NCBI GenBank assembly: GCA_005787035.1
Contig: SYCI01000009.1
Coordinates: 1 to 34,545 of the forward strand
Direction: 5' to 3'
Length of the DNA: 34,545 nucleotides
Origin: Actinomycetota bacterium
Lineage (GTDB): Bacteria > Actinomycetota > Acidimicrobiia > Acidimicrobiales > Ilumatobacteraceae
Shown: in pieces, positions 7,554 through 14,523 of the stretch
Numbering within the stretch: the first letter of the stretch is position 1
Layout of the letters: each line of letters begins with the position of its first letter
The notes under the pieces: generated by a model
Database searches by the model: none
What the model saw: the letters and a program-made list of their open reading frames with translations, nothing else
Told to the model about the DNA's origin: nothing
Program-made: the position numbers and the translations under genes

Positions 7554-9158
7554 ATGTCGACCAAAGACGCGCGCGAGTCGGTGTGGACTGATCTGCGGAC
7601 GCGTCGAGTGCCGCACGATTTCTCCGCCGCATTCGCGGCCGATCCCGATCGCGCCCGTCGATTCACGGTCCCGGTCGGCGACCTCGTGGTCGACATGTCG
7701 AAGAACCCTTGGGACGACGACATCCGACGAGACCTCCTGCGGCTCGCCGACGCGGCCGACGTCGGCGGGGCATGGCGTCGGATGCGCTCGGGTGAGCCGA
7801 TCAACCTCACCGAAGATCGGGCGGTCGGGCACACCTGGTTGCGTGCCCCCCGATCGGAATCCACTCTCGTCGACGGAGTCGATGTGGTGGCCGAGGCCAA
7901 CGATCTACTCGATCGCATGCTTCATTTCGTCGACGAGGTGCACGCCGGTCGCGTCGTGGCGGCCGATGGGTCGCGATTCACCGACATCGTGAACGTCGGC
8001 ATCGGCGGCAGTGACCTCGGACCCCGTCTGGCCTACGAGGCGCTACGTCCCTACCGATTGCGGGGGATCCGGGCGCACTTCATCTCCAATGTCGATCCGG
8101 CGAACGCGGCGGACGTTCTCGGCGCGCTGGATCCACGGCGGACACTCGTGGTGATCGCGTCCAAGACCTTCACGACCGAGGAGACGATGGCCAACGCGCG
8201 CTCGATCCGCGAGTGGCTACCCGCCGATGGGGTTACCCAGCTCTGCGCAGTCACGTCCGATGCCGATCGCGCGGTCGCGTGGGGTATCGCGCCCGACCGT
8301 TGTTTCGCTTTCCGAGAGTGGGTCGGTGGCCGCTACTCGATCGGTTCATCGGTCGGTCTCGTGCTCGCGCTCGCCATCGGTTCAGGGGCCTTCCGCGAAT
8401 TCCTCGCCGGCCAGCGAATCGTCGACGAACACGTCGACGAACACGTCGATTCGGTGTCGCCGAATGCGAACGCTCCTCTCCTTCTCGCGTCGTTGGGAAT
8501 CTGGAACGCGATGGCCGGAGGAGTGACGTCGAAGGCCGTGGTGCCGTATTCCTACGACCTTCGATCGCTTCCCGCCTTCCTTCAGCAACTCGACATGGAG
8601 TCCAACGGGAAGTCGGTCCATCGAGACGGCACGCCGGTGTCGGGTGGCACCGCCCCGATCGTGTGGGGCGCTGCCGGGACCGACGCCCAACACGCGTTCT
8701 TCCAACTCCTTCATCAGGGCACACGAGAAGTTGCCGTCGACTTCATCGGTTTCGCGGCCGGCCACGACGAACCGCGCTCTCAGCACGACACTTTGGTGGC
8801 CAACCTCATCGCCCAATCACGGGCCTTGGCGTTCGGTCGCCCCGAGTCGAGCACCGCACGTCTTCCGGCCGCAGCCCACCGGCGATTCCCGGGTCATCGA
8901 CCCAACACCGTGATCCTCGCGCCACGTCTCAAACCATCCACGCTCGGTCAGATCATCGCCCTGTACGAACACGTGGTGTTCTTCCAAGGGTGGCTGTGGG
9001 ACATCAACAGTTTCGACCAATACGGGGTCGAACTCGGTAAGGAAATGGCCACCGAGGCGCGCTCCGAATTGGACGGTCGGCCGTCGGCCGCATCCGACTC
9101 GTCCACACGATTGCTCACCGAGTGGTGTCGTGCCCATCGATCGGCGTCGGAGGCCTGA
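7554..9158 (+). CDS. pgi: Glucose-6-phosphate isomerase
   Basis: Interconverts glucose 6-phosphate and fructose 6-phosphate in the cytosol; 534 residues, normal for the family. Visible motifs: VGIGGSDLGPRLAYEAL (from 148), SKTFTTEETM (203-212), the PGI signature REWVGGRYSIGSSVGL (254-269), LDMESNGKS with Glu349 as likely catalytic base, DAQHAFFQLLHQGT with His380, and the C-terminal signature WLWDINSFDQYGVELGK. The frame is open upstream, but the extension is the antisense of rarD; the TAGCGT box 7 bases before ATG 7554 fixes the start. Residues 291-300 hold a small duplication (DEHVDEHVDS). Fructose 6-phosphate also feeds GDP-mannose synthesis. First gene of an apparent operon with pafB and pafC. 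Confidence 0.97.
   Translation: MSTKDARESVWTDLRTRRVPHDFSAAFAADPDRARRFTVPVGDLVVDMSKNPWDDDIRRDLLRLADAADVGGAWRRMRSGEPINLTEDRAVGHTWLRAPRSESTLVDGVDVVAEANDLLDRMLHFVDEVHAGRVVAADGSRFTDIVNVGIGGSDLGPRLAYEALRPYRLRGIRAHFISNVDPANAADVLGALDPRRTLVVIASKTFTTEETMANARSIREWLPADGVTQLCAVTSDADRAVAWGIAPDRCFAFREWVGGRYSIGSSVGLVLALAIGSGAFREFLAGQRIVDEHVDEHVDSVSPNANAPLLLASLGIWNAMAGGVTSKAVVPYSYDLRSLPAFLQQLDMESNGKSVHRDGTPVSGGTAPIVWGAAGTDAQHAFFQLLHQGTREVAVDFIGFAAGHDEPRSQHDTLVANLIAQSRALAFGRPESSTARLPAAAHRRFPGHRPNTVILAPRLKPSTLGQIIALYEHVVFFQGWLWDINSFDQYGVELGKEMATEARSELDGRPSAASDSSTRLLTEWCRAHRSASEA
8421..8450 (+). repeat. 12-bp tandem repeat inside pgi
   Basis: Two perfect copies of GTCGACGAACAC plus a half copy encode VDEHVDEHVD. 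The unit is a multiple of three, so the frame is kept. Confidence 0.8.
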
Positions 9159-9161
9159 CTC

Positions 9162-10115
9162 GTGGCGATCCACCAACTCGAACGGGTGACCAATCTTCTG
9201 ACGGTTCTCCTGTCGGCTCGTCGACACGTGACCTTCGAAGAGATCCGAAACGAACTACGCGGTCAGTACCCGGAGAACTTGGTAGCCGCCCGCGCGGCTT
9301 TCGAACGTGACAAGGCGATTCTGCGCGACGAGGGTGTGCCGATCGATCAGACCGTGCTCGGCGGAGATCAAGCCGGTCAGACCGGCTACCGGGTTCTGCG
9401 GAGTTCGTACGAGATCGAGGACTTCGGCCTCAGCTCCGATGAGGCCCGGGCACTGCGGTTGGCCATCGGCACCATTCGTCTCGGCACGTCGTGGTCGACC
9501 GAGGCCTTGTGGAAGGTCGATCTGCACGGAGCGGGTGACGACGAGTCATCGGGGCTCGGGGTCGAACTCCCGGTCGACGAGCGCCTTCCGGTGATCCACC
9601 GGGCGATCGCCGAACACCATGGAGTGGTGTTCGGGTATCACGGTCGTGAGCGAAAGCTCGAACCCTGGGGACTTCTCGCGCGCGACGGCTGGTGGTACCT
9701 GGTCGGCCGGGAGGCGGCGAGTGGCGAACAACGAACGTTTCGCATCGATCGGATCGAAGGCAAGGTCGAGGTCGATCCATCGATCGTGAGCGAGGTCCCC
9801 GACGGATTCTCGGTTCGCCGGGCATTCCCGAGCGACCCGAAACTTCTGCCCGACAACCTCGACGTCGGTGCCGATCGGGCCAAGGTCCTGATCGACCACA
9901 CCGATGTCACCACCGTCCTCGCGCAGTACGGCGATGAAGCGCTGATCGAGCGTCGGGCCGATGGTTCGGCGGTCGTGGCCGTCCCTTGTGTGAACGTGCG
10001 GGCGTTCATGCACTGGCTGTTCGGTTTCGTGGAGCGGGCCGAAGTCATCGAGCCGCCACTGCTGCGACAGGCCGTGATCCGGTGGCTGGATGAACTCGTG
10101 GAGGTTCGATCGTGA
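9162..10115 (+). CDS. pafB: PafB-like WYL-domain transcriptional regulator
   Basis: 317 residues. The N-terminal 60 residues form a winged-helix-like DNA-binding region (QLERVTNLLTVLLSARRHVT, then FEEIRNEL). The WYL domain contains GWWYLVG (176-182, with W178-Y179-L180 the name-giving motif) and RTFRIDRIEG (191-200). In mycobacteria PafB and PafC form a heterodimer that switches on the RecA-independent DNA-damage response, with ssDNA proposed as the WYL ligand; the same role is inferred here. GTG start, 3 bases after the pgi stop, so it is probably cotranscribed with pgi. Overlaps pafC by 4 bases. Confidence 0.88.
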   Translation: MAIHQLERVTNLLTVLLSARRHVTFEEIRNELRGQYPENLVAARAAFERDKAILRDEGVPIDQTVLGGDQAGQTGYRVLRSSYEIEDFGLSSDEARALRLAIGTIRLGTSWSTEALWKVDLHGAGDDESSGLGVELPVDERLPVIHRAIAEHHGVVFGYHGRERKLEPWGLLARDGWWYLVGREAASGEQRTFRIDRIEGKVEVDPSIVSEVPDGFSVRRAFPSDPKLLPDNLDVGADRAKVLIDHTDVTTVLAQYGDEALIERRADGSAVVAVPCVNVRAFMHWLFGFVERAEVIEPPLLRQAVIRWLDELVEVRS

Positions 10116-11053
10116 GCCGTCGTGGTCCGCGTCCGGTCAATCTGCGGCTGCGACGCATCCTCGTGATGCTGCCCTGGCTCATGGACCGCGGCACCGTCTC
10201 CACCAACGACATGGCCGCGCACTTCGGTCTGTCGGTCGACGAACTCATCGCCGATCTCACACTCGCCTCGCTGTGCGGTGTCTCGGAGGACCCGAACGAC
10301 CTGATCGACCTCTGGGTCGACGAGGACGAAGTGCACTTCGGCTTACCGAAGTACTTCGAGCGCCCGCTGCGACTCACCCGACCCGAGGCTTTCGCACTCG
10401 TCGTTTCGGCCAAGGCCGCCAGCGGTCTGCCGGGCGCGACGCGTGATTCGGCCCTCGCCGGCGCGATCGCCAAGATCGCCGCGGTCATCGGCGACGACTC
10501 GTTGTCGGGAGTCGATGTCGAGATCGACGTTCCCGATTCGGTGGCGGGCCTCTCGGCGGCCACGACGGCCGCCGAGGTTCTGGCCATCGACTACTGGTCG
10601 CCCACGACCGCGGAAATCACCCAGCGACGCGTCACACCGCTCGAGGTCTTCGCCGACGGCCCGCACTGGTACGTGCGAGCCTTCGACCACGGAGTCGACG
10701 CCGAACGAACGTTTCGTGTCGATCGGATCGAATCATGGTCGACCACCGGTGACATCGATCGACGATCGGTGGCCCCCCGCCGTCCATGGTTCACCGATTC
10801 GCCCGACGTCACCACCGCGACCCTGGTCGTCGAAGCCGGTTGGACGTGGGTCCTCGAGCAGTACCCGCTCGTATCGACCGAGAGTCGAGCCGACGGCTCG
10901 GTGGAGGTCCGACTCGTGGTCACGAGTGAACGTTGGTTGCGCCGTTTGTTGTTGCGTCTCGGCACCCACGCACAGCTCGTCGAACCGACGGATTGGGTCG
11001 TGCTCGGACTCGACACGGCCCGCCTGGTGAGGGAGCGCTACACGCGCACGTGA
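10112..11053 (+). CDS. pafC: PafC-like WYL-domain transcriptional regulator
   Basis: 313 residues. The N-terminus (NLRLRRILVMLPWLMDRGTV, then HFGLSVDELIADL) is the divergent DNA-binding part of PafC, and TRPEAFALVVSAKA follows. The WYL domain shows PHWYVRAFDHG (184-194), where the WYL tripeptide is W-Y-V, and ERTFRVDRIE (198-207). Its start overlaps the pafB stop in GTGA, typical of pafBC and consistent with heterodimer formation. The C-terminal 16 bases overlap the convergent exonuclease gene. No pafA, pup or proteasome gene is in the window. Confidence 0.87.
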   Translation: MSRRGPRPVNLRLRRILVMLPWLMDRGTVSTNDMAAHFGLSVDELIADLTLASLCGVSEDPNDLIDLWVDEDEVHFGLPKYFERPLRLTRPEAFALVVSAKAASGLPGATRDSALAGAIAKIAAVIGDDSLSGVDVEIDVPDSVAGLSAATTAAEVLAIDYWSPTTAEITQRRVTPLEVFADGPHWYVRAFDHGVDAERTFRVDRIESWSTTGDIDRRSVAPRRPWFTDSPDVTTATLVVEAGWTWVLEQYPLVSTESRADGSVEVRLVVTSERWLRRLLLRLGTHAQLVEPTDWVVLGLDTARLVRERYTRT

Positions 11054-11631
11054 GCCAGAAGTGCTTCATCCGATTCGACGCCGAGTCGGGTGAGCAAGTG
11101 GGGGAGCACCCGACCGGCAGCGCGGGCATCGTGCAGCGCGTCGTGGGCCCGGCCCTCGTCGACGCCGAACTCGGCGCACAGAGTCGCCAACCGATGATTC
11201 GCCTGGCCGCGCTCACCGAGACGGCGTGAGAGTTCGAGAGTGCACAGAGTCCCGGCCCACTCGAGTTCGATACCCACGCGTCGGGCGGCGGCGCGCAGGA
11301 ATCCGACATCGAATGGGGCGTTGTGGGCCACGACGACGCAACCCCGTGTGTCGGCGGCGAAACGATGCATGACTCGTTCGAGACGGGGAGCGAAGATCAC
11401 CTGATGCCGGCGGATGCCGTGGATCTCGACCGGACCGAGTGAGGCAGTGAGTGGACTCTTCGGTCGGATGAATCGCGACCACTCGCTCGAGACTTCCCCG
11501 GACCAACTCTGGTGCACGACTCCGACTTGCAGGATCGTGTCGGTGTCGGGTTTGAGTCCCGTGGTCTCGAGATCGACGACTGCACAACGCAGATACGACG
11601 GCCAATCGTTGTGAGTGGGCAACGGTGGCAC
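11038..11631 (-). CDS. DEDDh 3'-5' exonuclease, DnaQ / Pol III epsilon-like
   Basis: 197-residue cytosolic protein with the full DEDDh exonuclease set: VVDLETTG (D20, E22), HNAPFDVGFL (D108), and RAHDALHDARA (H163, D168). These residues hold two divalent metals and activate water for 3'-5' hydrolysis. It has only the exonuclease domain, lacking the GIY-YIG or helicase fusions of some actinobacterial DnaQ-like proteins, so it could be a proofreading-type subunit or a stand-alone nuclease for DNA or RNA. The GTG start at 11631 lies 6 bases after a TAGGGT box. It follows whiB by 34 bases on the same strand, so some read-through is likely. Confidence 0.88.
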   Translation of the reverse strand: MPPLPTHNDWPSYLRCAVVDLETTGLKPDTDTILQVGVVHQSWSGEVSSEWSRFIRPKSPLTASLGPVEIHGIRRHQVIFAPRLERVMHRFAADTRGCVVVAHNAPFDVGFLRAAARRVGIELEWAGTLCTLELSRRLGERGQANHRLATLCAEFGVDEGRAHDALHDARAAGRVLPHLLTRLGVESDEALLAHVRV

Positions 11632-11637
11632 GGCGCC

Positions 11638-11643
11638 ACCCTA
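11638..11643 (-). promoter_or_regulatory. -10 box for the exonuclease gene
   Basis: TAGGGT on the minus strand, 6 bases before the GTG at 11631; a leaderless internal promoter between whiB and the exonuclease gene. Confidence 0.5.
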
Positions 11644-11665
11644 GATGTCGGGTGTGACGACGAGG

Positions 11666-11980
11666 TCAGACCGCGACGCGCTGACCGCGGGCGCGCACAC
11701 CGATGGGTGCGGCCACGGTGTAGCCGGCGAGGTGACGCTCTTCTTCGGATTCGCCACCCCAGAACCCGTACTCACGATTGTCGCGGGCGAAGCTCTGGCA
11801 CTCGCCGTTCACCGGACACGTGCGGCACAGAAGACGGGCCTGGGCTTCGCGTCGGACTCGTGCCTGCGGACGCTCGGCCTTGGGCGGGAAGAACAGGTGG
11901 GTCCGACCTTTGCAGACGGCGTGATCCATCCAGTGGGTCGAGGCATTCAGTTCCACGATCAGTGCTTCGAGTGCGGACAC
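11666..11980 (-). CDS. WhiB-family iron-sulfur transcription factor
   Basis: 104-residue actinobacteria-specific regulator that binds a [4Fe-4S] cluster and acts with the main sigma factor. The four cluster cysteines are C23, C52, C55 and C61 (CRTCPVNGEC gives the CX2CX5C spacing), followed by the beta-turn motif YGFWGGESEEER (71-82) and a basic C-terminus (GVRARGQRVAV) for DNA contact. The GTG start at 11980 has an AAGGCAGG ribosome-binding sequence about 6 bases upstream; the longer open frame is only the GC-rich leader. Which WhiB subgroup it belongs to was not resolved. Confidence 0.95.
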   Translation of the reverse strand: MSALEALIVELNASTHWMDHAVCKGRTHLFFPPKAERPQARVRREAQARLLCRTCPVNGECQSFARDNREYGFWGGESEEERHLAGYTVAAPIGVRARGQRVAV

Positions 11981-12047
11981 CGTTCCTGCCTTTCGGGAGA
12001 GAGGGGCGGCGGGGGCCGGAGGGGGAGGACCCCGCCGCACGGTTTTA

Positions 12048-12076
12048 ACACTAAAACTGAAAACGGGCGAGGTCAA
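12048..12076 (-). promoter_or_regulatory. Candidate whiB promoter
   Basis: On the minus strand, TTGACC (12071-12076) and TAGTGT (12048-12053) are separated by 17 bases. It lies in the only AT-rich patch of the region (about 12040-12095). A transcript starting near 12041 would have a leader of about 60 bases carrying the Shine-Dalgarno sequence. Confidence 0.5.
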
Positions 12077-12112
12077 GGAAAAGTTGAAAATTCCTTCGGG
12101 TGATCCGGGCGT

Positions 12113-12129
12113 CCCGGGTCGATCCCGGG
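12113..12129. terminator. CCCGGG hairpin downstream of phoH
   Basis: CCCGGG-TCGAT-CCCGGG, a 6-bp stem with a 5-base loop, lies about 35 bases past the phoH stop (minus strand) and upstream of the whiB promoter. There is no T tract, so it is only a possible terminator. Confidence 0.3.
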
Positions 12130-12164
12130 TCGGCCCGAGCGGGGGCGGAAGCCGGGAGGGCGGG

Positions 12165-13586
12165 CTAGAGCAGTTCGGCGGCCAGCGAGGCCACTTCGCT
12201 GCGCTCACACGACGTCAGGGTCACGTGCCCGAACAGTCGCTGACCCCGGAAGGCTCCGATGAGGACCGCCAGGGCGTTGTTCGATTCGCCCAGGTACGGG
12301 GCGTCGATCTGACTCGTGTCCCCGGTGAACACCACCTTGGTGCCCTCCCCGATACGGGTCAGGATCGTCTTCAACGTGGTCGGCTCGAGGTTCTGAGCCT
12401 CGTCCACGACCACGATCTGGCGGTGGAGCGACCGACCACGGAGGAACGTCACCGATTCGAGGGAGAGCTGGTTGCGGGCGGTGAGTTCGTCGATCATCGC
12501 CCGGGCCTCCCGATTCGAGCGTTGATCCGACAGGGCCACGATCGCATCGTGGATCGCCGACATCCAGGGATCGAGTTTCTCGTCCAGCCCACCGGGGAGG
12601 TACCCGACGTCGGCCCGGCCCACGGGCACGAGAGGCCGGTACACCGCAAGTTTTTCGTAGCGGCGATCTTCGACCACTTGTTCGAGGCCGGCGGCGATGG
12701 CCAGAACCGTCTTGCCGGTTCCGGCCCGGCCGTCGAGCGCGATCACGCTCACTTCGGGATCGAGGAGAAGTTCGAGAGCGAAGCGCTGTTCCTTCGACCG
12801 GGCGCGCAACCCCCACGCCTCCGGTGACGAAGGCGAGATGAGTCGGAGTTCGCCATCGAGGCAACGGGCGAGGGCCGACTGGCTACCCGAACGAAAGATC
12901 ACGAACGAGTTCTCGGTCAGTGTTCCGGCCGGCGCGACTTCGTCGGGGGCGATCCCGAGTCCGTCGTAGAGGCGATCGACCGTCGTGGTGTCGCATTCGA
13001 TGGTGGTCCAGCCGAGCGGTCGGGTGGACGACACCCGCCCGACGAGTTGATGTTCGTGAGCGGCGAGTCCGAGATGGGCCGCCTTGATGCGTAGCGCCGC
13101 GTCGTTGGAGACCATCCGAGTCGGCGCGGTCTGAGCCTGACCGAGCGCCGCACCGATGATCCGATTGTCGGCCTTGGCCGGGTCGAGACCGTGCTCGACC
13201 AAGAGGTGCCGCTGGATCCCGTTGATCTCGATGTGAACCGTGGCACCCTCGGCGCCCTCGCCGACCGGAACCGGATGGGCGAGCGATCCGCCGGCACGGA
13301 GCCGGATCTCCTCGAGCTGACGAAGGGCGGCGCGGGCCGAACGACCGACATCGTCGGGGCGGCTCTTCAGACCGTCGAGTTCTTCGACGACGGTCAGCGG
13401 GATCACGATGTCGCAACCCGGGTACGACGTGAGGCAATTGGAATCGGCGATCAGCACCGACGTGTCGAGAACGACCCGGGTCGGGATCTCCGTGAGTGTT
13501 CGTTGGGGTTCTTCGGTGTTCGATTCGGCTCGGCGGCCCCGTTCGGATCGTGCTGACTGACGCGTGGCCCGCACCTGTTCGGTCAC
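12165..13586 (-). CDS. PIN-domain / PhoH-type ATPase fusion protein
   Basis: 473-residue cytosolic protein with an N-terminal PIN nuclease domain (about 35-190) and a C-terminal PhoH P-loop ATPase (about 255-473). PIN acidic residues visible are D41 (VVLDTSVLIADSN), E68/E69 (VVEELDGLK), D140 (KADNRIIGAA) and D162 (SNDAALRIKA). The ATPase has Walker A GRAGTGKT (286-293) and Walker B IVVVDEAQNLEP (391-402). Such PhoH2/YlaK-type proteins couple RNA unwinding to RNA cleavage in mycobacteria; the same is inferred. The start is placed at GTG 13586 because AGGGAG lies 5 bases upstream; the open frame continues 26 codons further without support. Confidence 0.93.
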   Translation of the reverse strand: MTEQVRATRQSARSERGRRAESNTEEPQRTLTEIPTRVVLDTSVLIADSNCLTSYPGCDIVIPLTVVEELDGLKSRPDDVGRSARAALRQLEEIRLRAGGSLAHPVPVGEGAEGATVHIEINGIQRHLLVEHGLDPAKADNRIIGAALGQAQTAPTRMVSNDAALRIKAAHLGLAAHEHQLVGRVSSTRPLGWTTIECDTTTVDRLYDGLGIAPDEVAPAGTLTENSFVIFRSGSQSALARCLDGELRLISPSSPEAWGLRARSKEQRFALELLLDPEVSVIALDGRAGTGKTVLAIAAGLEQVVEDRRYEKLAVYRPLVPVGRADVGYLPGGLDEKLDPWMSAIHDAIVALSDQRSNREARAMIDELTARNQLSLESVTFLRGRSLHRQIVVVDEAQNLEPTTLKTILTRIGEGTKVVFTGDTSQIDAPYLGESNNALAVLIGAFRGQRLFGHVTLTSCERSEVASLAAELL

Positions 13587-13591
13587 CGAAT

Positions 13592-13597
13592 CTCCCT
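13592..13597 (-). promoter_or_regulatory. Ribosome-binding site deciding the PhoH start
   Basis: AGGGAG on the minus strand, 5 bases before GTG 13586. This is one of the few strong Shine-Dalgarno sequences in the window. Confidence 0.7.
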
Positions 13598-13935
13598 TGT
13601 TTCCCGTGGTTTCTTGGCATTTCCGGAATTCGCAGCCGACGATCGGAACCGCCGACGACGCCATGGGAGAGGGGCGTCCCCTGGCAGAGCAAGTGTTACC
13701 GACCGCTCACGTGAGGTGGTGGATTTCGGCGGTGAATTTCGGGTGTCGTGTCGGAACGGAGTGGGCAGCGGGCCGGTTCGCCGGCATCCACCATCGCCGT
13801 GATCCGATGTGGAACGATGACCTCTCGGACGTCAGCGGTCGCTCGCCGGCGTCGCCCGCGCCACCTCGTGAAGTCGGTTCCGAGTCGAGGCGTCGGTCAA
13901 ATCGCTCGGCCCTGTCGAACGGTCTCGAGGCGTTT

Positions 13936-13949
13936 GTTGCAATTGCAAC
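13936..13949. promoter_or_regulatory. Perfect 14-bp palindrome, candidate operator
   Basis: GTTGCAATTGCAAC is its own reverse complement. It lies 11 bases upstream of the candidate -35 box at 13961 and about 90 bases before the small peptide start, a position suited to an activator or repressor dimer. No known regulator consensus was recognised. Confidence 0.45.
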
Positions 13950-13960
13950 GAACAGATTCC

Positions 13961-13989
13961 TTGTAAATCGTCGGGAGACCTAATCGAAT
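13961..13989 (+). promoter_or_regulatory. Candidate promoter of the peptide / Lys-rich protein unit
   Basis: TTGTAA (13961-13966) and TCGAAT (13984-13989) are 17 bases apart, each matching four of six consensus positions. A start near 13996 would give a leader of about 30 bases with a Shine-Dalgarno sequence. Confidence 0.35.
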
Positions 13990-14026
13990 AGTGGGAAGTT
14001 CCACCCGAGAACTGAAAAGGAAGCGA

Positions 14027-14131
14027 ATGAAACAACAGGGACCGAACCAGTCGGATGACCAAGTCTCCGGCCTCGATCCCGCAGAAGTTCACAGCGAGCG
14101 CATGCCTCTCCGTGACTTCTTGAACCACTGA
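14027..14131 (+). CDS. Short 34-residue peptide upstream of the histone-like gene
   Basis: Open frame of 34 codons beginning [12 protein letters not shown] and ending MPLRDFLNH. It has an ATG with AAGGAAG ending 3 bases upstream (AGGA core 5 bases away), one of the best ribosome-binding sites in the window. Composition is acidic and polar, with no signal or membrane segment. It ends 27 bases before the ATG of the Lys-rich protein on the same strand, so the two are probably cotranscribed. It could be a real small protein or a leader peptide that tunes translation of the next gene. No family was recognised. Confidence 0.5.
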   Translation: MKQQGPNQSDDQVSGLDPAEVHSERMPLRDFLNH

Positions 14132-14158
14132 GCAATACCAACCAGAAAGGGATATCCC

Positions 14159-14431
14159 ATGGCAGCAAAGAAGAAGGCAGCCAAGAAGGCTCCGGCTAAG
14201 AAGAAGGCAGCCAAGAAGGCTCCGGCTAAGAAGAAGGCAGCCAAGAAGGCTCCGGCTAAGAAGAAGGCGGCCAAGAAGGCCCCCGCGAAGAAGAAGGCAG
14301 CCAAGAAGGCTCCCGCCAAGCGCAAGGCAGCCAAGAAGGCTCCCGCCAAGCGCAAGGCAGCAGCCAAGAAGGCTCCGGCCAAGAAGGCTCCCGCCAAGCG
14401 TCGCAAGCGCAAGGCAGCGCCGAAGAAGTAA
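14159..14431 (+). CDS. Lys/Ala/Pro-rich histone H1-like repeat protein
   Basis: 90-residue, extremely basic protein made almost only of Lys, Ala, Pro and Arg. It is built from a ten-residue unit [10 protein letters not shown], repeated about seven times, with Lys giving way to Arg toward the C-terminus ([13 protein letters not shown]). Such sequences resemble the C-terminal tails of mycobacterial HupB and of bacterial histone H1-like proteins, which bind DNA by charge. Here the folded HU domain is absent, so the protein would be a free-standing, disordered nucleic-acid binder. ATG at 14159 has AAAGGG 7 bases upstream, and a strong terminator follows the stop. Chromosome compaction is inferred; RNA or ribosome association is also possible. 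Confidence 0.85.
   Translation: MAAKKKAAKKAPAKKKAAKKAPAKKKAAKKAPAKKKAAKKAPAKKKAAKKAPAKRKAAKKAPAKRKAAAKKAPAKKAPAKRRKRKAAPKK
14171..14383 (+). repeat. Tandem 30-bp coding repeat, seven units
   Basis: Units of 30 bases begin at 14171, 14201, 14231, 14261, 14291, 14321 and 14351. The first three are identical; units 4-7 differ by third-position changes and AAG-to-CGC swaps, and unit 7 carries a 3-base insertion. Identical early units suggest recent expansion by slippage or unequal recombination. Confidence 0.9.
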
Positions 14432-14460
14432 TTCCCCCGATCACAATCGGGAACGGAACT

Positions 14461-14495
14461 GGTCGAGCGGGGGAAACCCCGCTCGATCGCTTTTT
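14461..14495 (+). terminator. Strong intrinsic terminator after the Lys-rich gene
   Basis: GGTCGAGCGGGG and CCCCGCTCGATC form a 12-bp stem with one G-T pair around a GAAA tetraloop, followed after two bases by TTTTT. It is the only classical stem plus T-tract terminator noticed in the window. Confidence 0.9.
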
Positions 14496-14523
14496 CCGGA
14501 TCGATTCGCGTCACACTGGTCGC

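Larger units (their letters stand above)
13598..14013. other. Gene-poor stretch between phoH and the histone-like gene
   Basis: No convincing protein gene. Open frames across it on both strands have no family resemblance and odd composition. It should hold the phoH promoter (TCACGTGA palindrome near 13708, GGTAACAC nearby) and the promoter of the downstream peptide / Lys-rich unit. The right part (13930-14020) is clearly more AT-rich than its surroundings and contains a perfect 14-base palindrome. Confidence 0.6.

Noticed and set aside
12076-12097. AAGGAA...TTCCTT inverted repeat near the whiB promoter
   Set aside because: Only a 6-bp AT-rich stem with a 10-base loop, and no T tract in a useful place; it could still be an operator, but evidence is too thin to annotate.
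13564-13983. 139-codon plus-strand frame in the gene-poor stretch
   Set aside because: No ribosome-binding site, no family resemblance, overlaps the phoH start and its leader, and the composition is uneven; a minus-strand frame at 13832-14128 fails for the same reasons.
14171-14383. CRISPR-like array of 30-bp units
   Set aside because: Units are directly adjacent without spacers, keep one reading frame and sit inside a coding gene; no cas genes are nearby.
14089-14514. Minus-strand frame that looks like a repeated hydrophobic membrane protein ([10 protein letters not shown] repeats)
   Set aside because: This is the exact complement of the AAG-rich Lys repeat. The plus strand has the ribosome-binding site and the terminator, and the minus frame would include that terminator stem in its coding part.
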